DNA of 64,000 bases from Cantharellus purpuraceus (GCA_025174535.1 JALBUN010000023.1:1736001-1800000), one strand, 5' to 3'; numbered from the stretch's first letter, positions 12,845-26,318 are shown. The notes: generated from the letters alone by a model not told the origin. Made by a program: numbers and translations.

Positions 12845-14302
12845 ATGGCCAGGGACAGATTGGCAGCCATGCGTGTGAGCCTGTTGGTCATCTAATGGAA
12901 CACGCTCTCCCACTAATGCTATGTCCTGCAGGCCCAACAGCAGGGGGGATATAGGTGAAATCGCTTTCAGGTTGTATTCTCTTGCTCTAACTTTTGGTCC
13001 CGTTAATAGCGAGACCCCCTCATACCCGTCTCAGGGCGCTGGAGGCTATCAAAGCCGCCGCCCCAACCCGAACCCATATGCCCAGCAGGATGATCCCTAT
13101 GAAATGACCGACGTCAACCAGGGAAGCAACGTTCCCCTCACCTCTGGGCTATCTGGCGACGACATGTCTGCGTTTTATTCCGAGGTATGTTGAGTTTCAT
13201 GATCAATAAAGATGGTTTGACTACAATTGTCTGCGTTGCAGATCAGCTCCATACAGGACAGCCTGAGGACGTTCAATGATAATGTATCGCGTATCTCAGA
13301 CCTTCATTCACGGTCTTTGAACAATATGGACGAAGCAGCGGCCCAACGCAATGCCAAGCAGCTTGACGGACTAGTCGAGGAGACCAGTGCGTTGAGCAAC
13401 CAGCTCAAGGTTCGTATCAAGACCCTGCAGAAGAAAGGTGGTAGCGGGCGGGATGGCCAGATCCGGAAACAACAGGCACGTTTCACGTCGAATGAAGCGA
13501 GTATATTTGTACCAACTTCACTGTGTAGACCGGTTTAGTTAAGCAGAAGTTCGTCGAAGCCATCCAGAACTATCAGCAGGTAGAACAACAGTACCGGGTC
13601 AAGTACAAGCAACGCATGGAGCGCCAATTCAAGATTGGTAGGTCATTATCACATATTTCATGTCTCTTACCCTAATTCCTTCTAGTTAAACCCGACGCAA
13701 CCCCTGAGGAGGTGAAGGCGGTTGTTAACGACGACCAGGGCGGTCAGATCTTCACTCAAGCTGTAAGCTTACATCTACTCCGTAGTTTCAATTAACCCAC
13801 TGTCTGCATAACAGCTTCAATCTTCCAATCGTTACGGCGAGTCACGTGCTGCGTATCGTGAGGTCCAAGAACGTCACGAGGATATCAAAAGGATTGAACG
13901 AACCCTTGGAGAGCTCGCACAGCTCTTCAACGACGTGAGATGATCCACATTTTTGAGAGCCGACATCTTATGTTTTGTTAGATGAGCATTCTTGTTGAGC
14001 AACAAGATGAGACCATCGATGTTATCCAGACAGCAGCCATGAACGTTGAAAAGGACACGGAAGTTGGGTGTGTCCCTGATGCTTTCAACGTAGCCTTTTG
14101 TTTCTTATGAGTGCCGTCAAGATTACAATACACAGACAAGGCCGTTTCTTCGGCTCGAGCTGCACGCAAGAAGCGGTGGATCTGCTTCATCATTACCCTT
14201 ATCATCCTTGCAATCATCGGCATCGTGGTTGGAGTCGAAGTCGCACAACACCTGCCTTCCAAGAGCAGCAACAACAAGAGCAGCAACAGCAGCACCCCTT
14301 AA
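12845..14302 (+). CDS. SSO1: Plasma-membrane syntaxin, Sso1/Sso2 type (copy C)
   Basis: Qa-SNARE that pairs with a Sec9-type protein and a synaptobrevin to fuse secretory vesicles with the plasma membrane. About nine exons. Order of elements: MARDRLAAMR, AQQQGGY, a Pro/Gln/Tyr-rich N-terminus with DPYEMTDVNQ, the Habc bundle (SIQDSLRTFNDNVSRISDLH; GSGRDGQIRKQQ), NYQQVEQQYRVKYKQRMERQ, KPDATPEEVKAVVNDDQGG, SNRYGESRAAYREVQERHED, the SNARE helix with LAQLFNDMSILVEQQDETID (zero-layer Gln at 14003-14005), TDKAVSSARAARKKRW, and a C-terminal anchor rich in Ile and Val. A Ser/Asn-rich tail follows the anchor. The last intron is best placed with an AAG acceptor at about 14119, since that gives GLQYTDKAV like the other copies. 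All sites are canonical, so this is the copy I expect to be the working gene. Confidence 0.93.
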
Positions 14303-15887
14303 TATGATGAAGACTATATTTGTGGTTTATGGAGGGATCTCATCACTCGGTTCTTTATCTTTTCTTCACTATCAAGCCTCGAACGAAGCAGCGAAATATT
14401 TATTACGCAGTATAAATTGGACTGTTTGGATTCACGTTCTTTCTTCTTTGCCCACTTCTTTAGCTGTTCTCTGGTCTTGCTACAAAGTTAATCAACCGTG
14501 GATGTATGTACACGCTACATTCCACATTTAAGATAATGCCAACAGCTGCCTGCGGTCATCCAACTTCTCGTTAACGCGGCGGTATTTTCCCGGAGGGAAT
14601 CTCAACGAAGAGTGCATGTACAGGATATAGGCCGGTGACGGACACTACTCATCCCGCTGAACTGGGTGGGTCGTGTGCCGATCATTAGCAAGAGTTTGTC
14701 ACTTGTGGCAGTGAACATATTGAGAGCTTATCGTCTTCGCAGCTATTATCTGTCAGCAACACGTTGAGGTCGAGTCTCATGTTTTTATAAGCTATCAACT
14801 GTATGCTGAGAGCTATTGCCTGGTTCATTGATCGGATCGGCATCGTTGTTCAGCAGACCTTATAGACGATGGGAAGGATGAAAGAGGGTCTGTCAGTCTA
14901 CCTGTCGTGTGTTTGAGCTTGCAGGTTCTATTCCCCACGGACTGTCCACACCAAGAAGCAAGAGCATGCAGATCCTGCGCCACGAAGGACCTCCCTATTA
15001 GCCAGATCGTCAACGGCGGACTCGGAACTCTTTGAGTATCTGGTGACGCCTACCTGAGACCCGGGCTCGGAACTATGTAGCCTTCCAGATAGGAAGAGCT
15101 GACCAGATCTCAGCATAGATAAATCGATCGTGGCCAAAGATGTCCGAATTTGGTTTCGTTGAAGGAACGCTACAGTGCCAACGGCTCTGCTGTTCCGATG
15201 TATTGTCTCACGAACATCATTGATGATGCTCTATTTGGAACCTGCAGGTTAGAGACAGGGATAGCATAGTAGCATGCATGTGCCCATCAGTCTCGACGGG
15301 TGCATCGCCTTCATTTCGCCGCGAGGTAGCCACACTTGCCTGCCATTCACCTTCCTTAGACGAGCCATATGCGGGACGAGATCCATGAGGCAATTTACGA
15401 GTGGGGAAGGTCTACAAGTTGGGAAGGTCCGGATAGGTCCGGATCAAGGTCCAGCCATGCACCACACCCTGCGACAAGTACCTCCCTAGATGAGCCTCGA
15501 CGGCGACTTTGCCAAGCTGGGATCATGTAGAGTCGACGGGAAGGAAAGTCGTGTCAAATGTGCATTGGGATTGATAGAGGAAGAGAAGCAGATCATATTA
15601 AACAAGATATAAGGAATGCGACTAGTGTGAAGCGATAAGTACGGGCACTGTTACTTGGACCGGCCACGCGGATGGTTCCGACACAGGCTTGCGTAACCGA
15701 GCGTCAAAGAAGACATATATTAGAGCAGTCAAGGCCGCGTCACCTCATCCTGTACAGCTCGTAGCCACCTCTTCTTCCCCACCGACTACTCCGTGTTCCA
15801 CTCCTCATCAGGTGTGTTGTCCTTATCCCACTCCACCATAGTTCCTGGTCGCTCACGTCGTTCCCTCAGAACACTACCCGTCCCATC
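14303..15887. other. Long stretch with no supported gene
   Basis: No frame with family similarity or good splice context was found on either strand. It contains the terminator of syntaxin copy C and the promoter of the AN1 gene. Confidence 0.5.
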
Positions 15888-16176
15888 ATGCCTGCGAAAC
15901 GTCGCTGTCAGCTCCCAGGTCAACCTAGATGCAACAATGCAGCTCTTCGTATAGTGGGCGATTGCCCACACTGCCAGTCGTCCTTCTGCGGCACAGTGCG
16001 TCCCTCATCCCACCTTGGTTACTCGCTGCATGCTCATTGTTTGTCTTGCCACTTAGCATCGTTTGCCAGAACACCACGCATGCCTTAAGATGGCCGAGTG
16101 TCGGCAGGAGGCTTTCGACAGGAACAAGGAGAGGCTAGAGAGCGAGCGTACGGTGGCCGCCAAGATCGCAGGGTGA
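15888..16176 (+). CDS. Small single AN1-type zinc-finger protein
   Basis: Two exons (15888-15995 and 16057-16176; intron 61 nt, GT-AG) encode a complete protein of only 75 residues. The N-terminal half is an AN1 finger: Cys pairs in RCQLPGQPRCNN, DCPHC, then FCGTHRLPEHHAC with the His residues of the second zinc site. The C-terminal third (MAECRQEAFDRNKERLESER) is a charged helix. AN1 proteins are linked to ubiquitin and the proteasome in stress responses. A single finger without an A20 or ubiquitin-like domain resembles the short fungal AN1 proteins related to yeast Tmc1/Cuz1, but the full Cuz1 layout is not present, so the exact role is open. Confidence 0.85.
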
Positions 16177-16716
16177 TCGTTCTCGTCCGCGCCAGACATT
16201 TGTGCATTTATCTTCGCCGCGCCACCCTCCACTGGACCTCTTCCTTCACTTCTGCACATACTCCACACACATACTCCTACCAGTCAGTTCACGCTCTTAA
16301 TTATGATGACTCTTTGGCCTCCACGACGCTAGTGGCTGTCTCGCTGCTCGGAATGTGACGCGGCGAGGTAGCTGGTACCGTCGGTGGTAGGGAATCTTAC
16401 GCCTTGTAGACGAATACTATCTTCTCTCCTCTGTCCTAATGTATTTGTGTTCTTCCCGGATTTGATAAATATTGGTTGCTCTTACCCGGTTGAAAACTAG
16501 ATGAGATGATTCACGTGAAACCTCGTAGTCATCTTATAAAGGCTTGTGCCGGTCGTGCCTACTTACTCCCTTGAAATAATGGCAACAGATAGATTACGAC
16601 AAATACTCACGCAGGTACGTAGCGACAGTGTTCTTGCTGCTGCAGGTGAGTAACGGGACGCCGTGTCGGACGGCCAAACAATCTGAGCCGCTCACCAACT
16701 CTTTTCATTTTCCACC
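16177..16716. promoter_or_regulatory. Upstream region of aspartate aminotransferase with TATA box and upstream ATG
   Basis: TATAAA at 16535-16540 is well placed for a transcript starting near 16565. The first ATG after it is at 16579 and opens a short frame (MATDRLRQILTQ) that ends after about two dozen codons or could be spliced at a GTACGT donor. It may be an upstream ORF or an alternative first exon of the aminotransferase at 16717. Confidence 0.45.
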
Positions 16717-18379
<1,663 letters not shown>

Positions 18380-18717
18380 TGTTGTCGTCCATCGTGTTTG
18401 CTTCTTGAAGATGCTTCTCGCTATATTCCTGCACGGACTGTTACTACTCACGGACTGTTACTACCCACCCACCCTCCCCCTTTTACTGTAAGGCGTTGAG
18501 CCTTATGGTGTGTTACATCCTTGACATAGAGAAATAATAAACCGCAACTGTTGGCCAGCTTTTTATCTGTCACCTCAAAGGAGGAGCATCTTAACTGCTA
18601 TATACAGAGGGCTAGCGCTCGGTAATCCAAAATGGCTAAAGCCACAGACTCGTGAGAAGGGCGAGCCGCCTTCTTGGACTAGCGTTTAGCGAGTTTTTTT
18701 CGTCTGGGGTGCAGACG

Positions 18718-21146
18718 ATGGGCCGACGAGCAAAGAACAAGCAGGGCGAACCAGCTCCATTACGAGATCCAGATGCCAGGAGCCCCCAAGAAACTGGGAA
18801 GCGGAAGGCGGAAGACGATGGGCCGAAACGGTCACCAAAAAAGCTCAAGGGTGGGCTGGTGTCTGTGGCTGTCAAGGATGGTGATAAAAGCAGCAAAGGA
18901 AAGGGTAAAGGGAAAGGAAATGCGAAATTGAAGGTTGGAAAATCCTCTCGGAAGAAGAGAGGAGAGGAGAATGGGAGAGAGGGAAGTCTTGGTTGGGAGG
19001 ATGTTGACGATGGAAATTTAGAGGCTCATGCAGCGTGCGCATGGTCTCTTACACGATGCTTTGGTGGGCTCATGCATATAGTGCAGCTCGTTATTTGATG
19101 ATCCTGCTGATGATGGGATGGTTGTGCTGGGCGATGACTGGGAAGGTGCAAAGGATGACTTGTAAGTTGGAATCTGGTCACATTCACTCAGTCGTATGCT
19201 AAGATCTATCAAAGTAGTAATAGCATTTCGGACGTGAGAGCTTGAAGGGCATTCGTTTTTCCCGTTCGCCCCGGCTAATTTTGATTCTTTTAGGCGCGAG
19301 GGCCTGTACAAGAGCTTGACTTGGGAGACTCTGAAAACGACGATGAAGTACCACCAAATGGGAATGCACCTTCCGGTGACGAAGATGAATCGGATGAAGA
19401 GTCCCCTATAACAGGAAAAAACATTGAGGCACGGTCGCGTGCGTTAGACAAGCAGACCGCACTTGACGCAGCACTTGACGAGGAGGAGATGCAGAACGGC
19501 GCTTCTATGGCAGATGGCGAGGAGGATATTGAGCTGTTTGAATTACCAACGGCAGGGCAGCGTGAGGAAGAGAAAAACCGGGGTGGTCCTGATGTACAGG
19601 AGGTGCAGCGGCGGATGCAGGAGTGTGCGAAGGTTCTAGGAGGCTTCAAACGATTCAGGAATAAAGGCCGGTATGTGTGTCACTGTGCGCGTCATGGACC
19701 ATTGAAGGTGATGTTTTTTATTTGAACAGATCGCGCTCTGAGTATGTGGAACAGTTACTCGCAGACATTGCAAGCTACTATGGGTATAATGATTTCCTTG
19801 CCGAGAAGCTATTCCTACTTTTCCCTGTTGAAGAAGTGATATTCTATTGTGCCTCGGACTTACTCCATCTGACCCACTTGTCGTGCAGGCCATTGAATTC
19901 TTCGAAGCTAATGAGACACCTCGGCCAGTGACTATCCGTACCAATACCCTCCGAACACGTCGTCGAGATCTTGCTCAAGCATTGATTAGTCGAGGCGTCA
20001 ACCTCGAGCCCATCGGAAAATGGACTAATGTAGGCTTACAAGTGTTCGAAAGCTTAGTCCCCATTGGTGAGCCTTAACTTATTATATTCTGCATCTCCCG
20101 AAAACTGAAAACTGACTTGAAGGTGCTACCCCCGAGTATCTCGCCGGGCATTATATGCTCCAGGCAGCCTCATCATTTCTCCCTGTCATTGCACTTGCAC
20201 CAGTGCCTAATGAACGCATTCTGGATATGGCATCTGCTCCAGGTGGCAAAGCGACTTACATCTCTGCTCTCCTCCAAAATACAGGGCTCGTTTTCGCAAA
20301 CGACTCTAACAAGGCGCGGACAAAAAGTTTGACTGCCAACGTTCATCGGCTTGGGTGTAAGAATGTTGTTGTGTGCTCTCACGATGGACGGGAGTTTCCG
20401 AAAGTAATGGGGGGGTTTGACCGAGTGCTGCTCGATGCGCCGTGCAGCGGGACAGGCGTCATAAGCAAAGATTCAAGCGTGAAAGTTAACAAGGTACGAT
20501 GCATGCGGCACCTGAACACGCCGGTTCATCGGCTGAGGTTTTTCTTAACTGACATAACAGACCGAACGCGACTTTATGCTTTTGTCACACCTTCAGAAGC
20601 AGCTTATCCTATGCGCTATCGACAGTGTTGACCCAACCTCTGCAACGGGGGGATATATCGTATACTCGACCTGTTCTGTCACAGTTGACGAGAACGAAGC
20701 AGTAGTGGACTACGCCTTGCGCAAACGTCCTAACGTGACACTCGTGGATACTGGTCTAGAATTTGGGAGAGAAGGCTACACGAATTATAGAGGCAAGGTC
20801 TTCAATTCGAAATTGAACTTGACACGTCGGTTCTATCCTCACGTACACAATATGGATGGATTTTTCGTCGCCAAGCTCAAGGTGGAAAAGCGTAAAAAGG
20901 TTATAAAGGAAGAAGTGGAGAAGGAGACGCCTACCCTTACTGGTATCGAAGAAGAAGGTGAAAAAATGGACACTGTCGGTTTCGACTCGGACGAAGATAA
21001 CCCCTTCATTGGCGGTGCGAAATTTCACTTTCATCTCTTTCACTCCCATTTGACAACCTCCACCAGAGGCGAAGCGGAGACAGCGGAAGGCAAAGGGTTA
21101 TCGTGTACCCCCACGACAGCCTGCGACGGCTTCAGTGGCCGGCTGA
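18718..21146 (+). CDS. NOP2: 25S rRNA (cytosine-C5) methyltransferase NOP2
   Basis: Nucleolar RsmB/NSUN1-type enzyme that makes m5C in the large-subunit rRNA and is needed for 60S assembly. The start at 18718 gives MGRRAKNKQ, followed by a long Lys-rich, then acidic, low-complexity N-terminus. The catalytic part has RPVTIRTNTL, the SAM-binding block LDMASAPGGKATYISALLQN, FANDSNKART, VVCSHDGREF, the motif IV DAPCSGTGVISKD and the catalytic-Cys motif YSTCSVTVDENEAVV, then RRFYPHVHNMDGFFVAKLK. A last intron at about 21020-21070 joins to KAKGYRVPPRQ near the stop at 21146, matching the basic tail of the family. It is followed by a 290-bp gap to the convergent MFS gene. Confidence 0.95.
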
Positions 21147-21436
21147 TGTTCTTGCTGTTGTGCTCGTTGTGCATTCCTTCTTTTGCCGAAGAGTTGCTAA
21201 AATGTGATGAGACGTGTTCCCTGATTGACGGCCCACTTCTTATATCCAAGCGTATCGATCTTCACTCGTTCGCTCTGCCCAAACTGCCCAACTTTCAAGA
21301 GGTATCTACCATGTAAATGTTGTTTGAAAGCGGAGTTCACCTACAAGTCCTTGGATACGCTGTCATGAAACTACTATCCCCAGTCAAGCTAATACATTAT
21401 AGAATAAGGCCAGACAGACTCCATCTCATTAAGTCA

Positions 21437-23287
21437 TCAAACACGACCTCGCCACCTCTTCCAAAGTAAAGCAGAACAGCTTGCTGCTAAAAGCCCGCAA
21501 CCGGCACAAATACAAAATGTCAATCTCCAACAGCGCTTGCCCATACAAGCACCCTCAGAGTAGCCATCCTTATCCTTGGTTTCTGTCGCCGCACTCGCCA
21601 AAAAGGCATATAAGTAAGAGAAGGCGGACGTTCCAATAAATGAGGAGTACGTGATTAATCCAAAGTTTCGCGCGAGTGGCGCGTTTCCCCAAATGCTAGC
21701 TATGAGGCTGGGTCTACGTGAGACTGGGTCAAACAATCTAAAGGGCTACAGAGAGGATAAACAAGTCACTTACAGCACGGTGAAGATAGATCCATACGCA
21801 ACTCCAATGCTAACACTAGACAGAGTTACGTTGTAAGAAGGTCCCTCATGCAACCGAACAGTTACAAACCTGAACGCCCATATCCCTTGCTGACTTGTTG
21901 CACCGAATGACATCCAGAGGAACGCGAAGGTCATTAGCATACACGCTCCCAATAAGAAAACAACGCGGCTGAATTTATGTTGACGCGGTAGCGCCAGTAG
22001 CCCTGAAGGAAGGTAGGACGCTACGGGAGAAGTAAGATCCGCCATTGGCCCTGTCGTGATACGAGAGATCGTGTTAGATAAAGAGAGGAGCCGGACCTGA
22101 GTAGCAGCTGTCGATACTCCAGCCTTTGAGGCTATTGAGGATACTGGTAATCTGTTGGTAATCTCTTTAACAGGTAGTGCCAACGAGATGGTGCCGATGT
22201 TAGCGATAACCATCTCACACTGAAACCCGGATAAGCTAGATACGTCTATGAAGTGAGTTCGCTTACTGATCCCAGAGTGAGCAGCACCACCAACGCCAGC
22301 ACCCAGAAAGGCCAGTCACGAACGACATCCCACACTCTATCATACGTCTGCAAAGGTGTTTTTGTGGGCAGAAGAGGGGTGGATTCCAAATTTGCTTCGG
22401 GATCTTCATGCTGATCCACGAGAGGAGTAGTAGAAAGAACATCATCCTGTACCGGTGGAGGCTCCAAAGTCATATTGATAGCCCCAATGATGTGAACCAC
22501 ACCAGTAAGAATAGCAAGGAAAGCAGTGAAACCTGATACGTCTAGACCTCGTTGCGGGTCGGTAAACCAAGTTGAGGCAAAAAAAGATAAGATCAATGGT
22601 GAGAGCCCAAACAGCGCCATGCTGCCACCAGCTGCTAGACCAGAATACTTGGGAAAATTCTTGGATGCCGAAAACAATGCGGAGAAATATCTGAACGTTG
22701 TCGAATGAAATAAATAGGATCAGGTTTGAAACGTGTCTTACGAGGTGACAGTGCCAAGACCCGCAAGGAAATAATAAAGGACAAGACGACGAAATGATGC
22801 TGATGAGAATTGCGGATTGGCGTCTGAATGATTGTGGAACTCTAACGAGAATAACCCAAACCCAGTAGAAAATAGGATGGCTGATGCGAGCGAGCACACC
22901 CAAGGACCAACACGATCAATAGCACTCCCTACCATAGGTGCAAATGGGTATTGTCCAATCATGCCTCTGATTCAAATCACGCAGGGTATCGCCCGTCTAG
23001 TCAGCTTTAGAAGTTCTGTTAAATTGGCTGGCTCACGCAAGAACGATGGTGGATAGCTGAGGTTGGCTAAGACGAAAGCGGGAGATATCTGGAGACTCAG
23101 CGATAAGAGGGAAAGTGAATATCCCTCCTGCTGTTGCGCTGGCTTCGGTTTCAGTAACAAGCGGCACCTGGGAAAATAAGACGATTTCCTACGCATTCAA
23201 AGCCACCGAGATGCATGTTAGGGTCAGCCGAGAACGTTGAGAGGACAGGCCTTTGGATCTGCCATGAACTCGCACCGGAGAAGTCAT
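21437..23287 (-). CDS. MFS transporter of the MCH1/nodulin-like type
   Basis: Multipass major facilitator protein of the fungal MCH1-like family, for which no substrate is proven. The start at 23287 (MTSPVRVHGRSKGL) is chosen because it leads through an intron to TM1 (LTCISVALNAGGIFTFPLI). Then GQYPFAPMVGSAIDRVGPW, YYFLAGLGTVTSY, NFPKYSGLAAGGSMALFGLS, a long acidic central loop (DQHEDPEANLESTPLLPTK), and a second half with VIANIGTISLAL, LSLSNTISRITTGPMADL, RVVFLLGACMLM, SSVSIGVAYGSIF, and a tail ending LLWKRWRGRV. At least six introns. The dileucine-like STPLLP in the loop suggests an endosomal or vacuolar site, by inference. Its promoter lies within the 89-bp repeat that starts 14 bp upstream of the ATG. 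Confidence 0.85.
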
Positions 23288-23300
23288 GACGAAGATGGGA

Positions 23301-23389
23301 ACTTACAGCGGTTTGCATTACGTAAGGCCAGCGCCCGTTTGAAGCGTGAGCGAGGCCTCAAACTTGCGAACGCAGTATCTAGCTCATTT
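23301..23389 (+). repeat. 89-bp inverted repeat, left end of the repeat block
   Basis: Begins ACTTACAGCGGTTTGC and ends GTATCTAGCTCATTT. The reverse complement occurs at 44118-44206 with only about five differences. The outer edge (ACTTACAG) is sharp; on the inner side a weaker match appears to continue for roughly 250 bp (23390-23640 against 43870-44117). It lies directly upstream of the MFS gene start. Confidence 0.85.
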
Positions 23390-23683
23390 CAGAATGAAAT
23401 AAAATGAAATAAAATGTTCCATAACCTACAATCCCTAATGTAGTGTTATTTTGTGATTTTTTCCTCTAAAACCTCCTTGGTAAACTTCACTTTTTCTGGA
23501 AATACAAATTTTTATGAACTGTTTTCCGCATTATTCAACATATCACTGCAGTCTGTTAGCTTTTAAGATTATTGAAACATAGCTAAAGTAGTGTATAGAA
23601 CACCCAGAAAGTCTTATATTTCAACATACATGACAAAATAGACTAAGCGTGGTATCTGCATTGTACTCTTCACTTCATCCTAA
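23390..23683. other. AT-rich inner flank of the left repeat
   Basis: No gene. It contains two direct copies of ATGAAATAAA near 23394-23413 and seems to be a degenerate extension of the inverted repeat. Confidence 0.4.
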
Positions 23684-24875
23684 TTATACATACATTGAGT
23701 GGTGAAACCATCCCCATGCATGGCATGCAGTCACCATATTCAACATCTCATACAGGAACATAAAGACATGTGCTTCCTCACCACTCTCAATCTCTGCACG
23801 GAAGCAAAGTCCATGTCGGCGAATATAAGCCTTGAGAAATGAAAAGCATTCCTCAATTGGGTTGAAATCAGGGGAATATGGGGGTAGGTACATGAGCTTA
23901 ATGCCACTACAAGAGGATTAGCAACATATTCAAATAAAGATAAGGCTGTTTTACCCCTCATTGCACATTTCATGAATGCCATCAACATGATGAATTGCAC
24001 AGTTATCCATTACCAAAACACTGTTTGGTGCAGGGTAAGGATTCATGCACTCTAGCAAACCCTTTAGAAAGATCTTGAAGGTGTTCCCATTGAAGGAGCC
24101 ATGGACGATCTGTGCGTACAATATGCCCTCAAGTGATAGAGCAGGCAAGAGCGAAAATCTTTGTGAGACCCATACATGAGTATGGAGCAGGCTAGAGACA
24201 GTGAACATACCGATCACCACACTGAGAGTAGCTTGTTACTCCTGCATGAGCCCCCTTGTATGAGCAGCCCATTGACCGGTATGTAGTGAGTAGATTGATA
24301 GAGCTCTCATCAGTGAAGACCAGGTGCTCTGGTGGTTCCTGTGATATCTTGAAGACAAATAGTTCATGGGCAGCTTCACAGCATTCTGCAGCAGCTCTTG
24401 ACAGCTTACCAAACAAGTCAATGAATCGGTAACATACAAACTAACAAACACACCTTTTTAGACGTGATTCCAAGCAGTTTCAGGGTTCTCTGGATTGTAC
24501 TCAATGATACAGAGACATCTAATTGATCATTTAATCTCTCTGATATTTCGTCGAGATATATATCAGGGTTTCGGTCCAGCATCACAAGGGTGAACTTTGT
24601 GACAGTTTTGAATATCAATGCTAAGAGACAGCTGAGCCAAGACTTACTTCAATACAGCCTGTATCTAATAAACATGCTCAGCCTTGCTTTGCATAAGTTT
24701 GTGGGTCCTGTACAACATCACCAATCTCTCACCACAGTTGGAGTGTTCATCGGACTACATGTGGTGATATATCAAGATTCTTCACGATTTCTGCTGTACT
24801 ATACCCTAGTGTTAAAGACTGATATACAACGCATTGTTTAAGATCTTTGGAGTAGTGTTGATGAAATTCTGGCAT
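23684..24875 (-). pseudogene. Decayed Tc1/mariner-type DDE transposase
   Basis: Transposase of the basidiomycete Tc1/mariner-like group. N-terminal helix-turn-helix from MPEFHQHYSKDLKQCVV with STAEIVKNLDIS, a second HTH region with PDIYLDEISERLNDQLDVS and STIQRTLKLLGITSKK, then the catalytic domain: first Asp in HLVFTDESSINLLTTYR, second Asp in PNSVLVMDNCAIHHVDGIHE, and the third acidic site in LPPYSPDFNPIEECFSF. Two or three short introns are needed. The DDE triad is kept, but there are three in-frame TGA stops (24747-24749, 24729-24731, 24678-24680, read on the minus strand), each where I expect Arg. The element's own terminal repeats were not identified. Confidence 0.88.
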
Positions 24876-25330
24876 AACTACACAGAGAAGAATGAACATG
24901 ATGAACAAATGCCACCAATCACGTGATGACTTCGAGTATGCTTGTGTAAATTCACCTAGGCGGACGGCCACAACGCCTTTGAATTTTCCTTGACTACACA
25001 TCACCTTGGCTCAGCCAAATACTCCTTTGCCTGCTAGGGACGGAAACCCCGAAGGATCAGATGATAATTAAGTTTTCATGGCTCCTTTGCATGTCCTGCC
25101 TTTACTCACCATCTATTGGCGTTTCTATTGTATCTGTAACTCACATCCTATGTGCTGAAATATCCACCCTGAACAAGGCCTTCACCACTGCCCGACTTCA
25201 AAAATGGAGACATTGCTTGTTCCAAGATGGTGCTCTGAATGTGCTTGATTCTTCTTTAGCATGAAGATGGATGCCACAGAGAGCGATGTGCCGCCCTCAG
25301 CACCGTTCCGTGTCTCTGGCTTCCCTACCC
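24876..25330. other. No supported gene
   Basis: Flank between the transposase and the dehydrogenase remnant. Base composition shifts from AT-rich to GC-rich near 25350. No coding signal was seen. Confidence 0.4.
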
Positions 25331-26255
25331 TCAAATTCGATTTTTATGGTCCTTCTTGACAAAGGCGCGGCGCAGCGAGCGCATGTTGCTCTTGAAATGC
25401 GCATTCGGGGTAGGGAACGCCGTTTCCGCGTCGCCCACGAGCGTCGTAAACTGCAACGAGGGTCAGAAACGCGCCGTGAGAGAGACACGCGCGCACGCAC
25501 CTGTCCAGCGGTCTTCAACACCTTGCGACACGCCTCCCAGACGCCCTTGCCGCCCAGGGGATCGACGACGTCATCGAACACGTCGCCCCTCATGTCTCGG
25601 ACGACCTCAACAGCGTCGCCACAGCGGACATCCTTTGCGCTGGCGGTGTGTGCGCGCATCTCGCCCGTGCTGCCCCACGCGCAGGGGACCTGTGCCGTGA
25701 CGCGGCACCCCAGCGCGGAGAGCGCCTGGGTGGCGAGGAGGCCGGCGCCGTCGTGTGCGTGGAGGACGAGGGCGCGGGAGCCGGGGGGGAGGTGGGAGAG
25801 GGTGCGCACGGCGCGGTGGGCGGGTATGCCCACGAGCGGGAGGAGGGCGAGCTGGAGAAGGGAGAGGGGGGGCGATGGCGACGGGGCCCGGTGCAGGCGG
25901 CGCCGGTCGAGCACGATAAACTCGGAGAGGGCGCCGCTCTAAAAGCTAACATGAGATAAAACGTGGGGCACGAATGTGTGCAGCGCGTACTTTGCGGACC
26001 TGGGTGACGCCGAGGACCCACTCCCCCTTGGACACCGTGTTCACGTCCCAGCCACACTCTACGGCGCGCCCGACAAAGCTGCGCCCAGGCACATGGCCCA
26101 GACCGTCGCTCCTCGCCGCGCGCTGGTCGAGCAGGAGCGCGTCGAGAGCGTTGAGGCCCGACTATGGCGATTATTAACTCGAGTCCTTTGATCTCTTTCA
26201 AGGGCAAGGCTACCTCAACGAAAGTTGCTGCTATTGAAGTAGCTACACTGACAGA
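25331..26255 (-). pseudogene. Truncated zinc-dependent alcohol dehydrogenase/quinone oxidoreductase
   Basis: Remnant of a medium-chain dehydrogenase. Reading on the minus strand: ALPLKEIKGLEL, an acceptor, GLNALDALLLDQR, then GLGHVPGRSFVGRAVECGWDV of the GroES-like domain, GEWVLGVTQVRK, an intron, and the nucleotide-binding half with SRALVLHAHDGAGLLATQAL, DVFDDVVDPLGGKGVWEAC, another intron, and TTLVGDAETAFPTPNAHFKS. It stops at FVKKDHKNRI (stop at 25331-25333), short of the usual C-terminus, and no proper N-terminal exon or start is seen. The segment is visibly far richer in G and C than the AT-rich elements on both sides, with long GC runs, which suggests capture or a different history. Confidence 0.6.
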
Positions 26256-26318
26256 ACTTGACCATGATGTTGTGAGAATGACTAGCGAAAGTATGTATAT
26301 ACCAAAGCAATGACTATA

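Noticed and set aside
25297..25942. Long open frames on the plus strand opposite the dehydrogenase remnant
   Set aside because: GC-rich DNA leaves several frames open by chance; only the minus-strand frame has family motifs.
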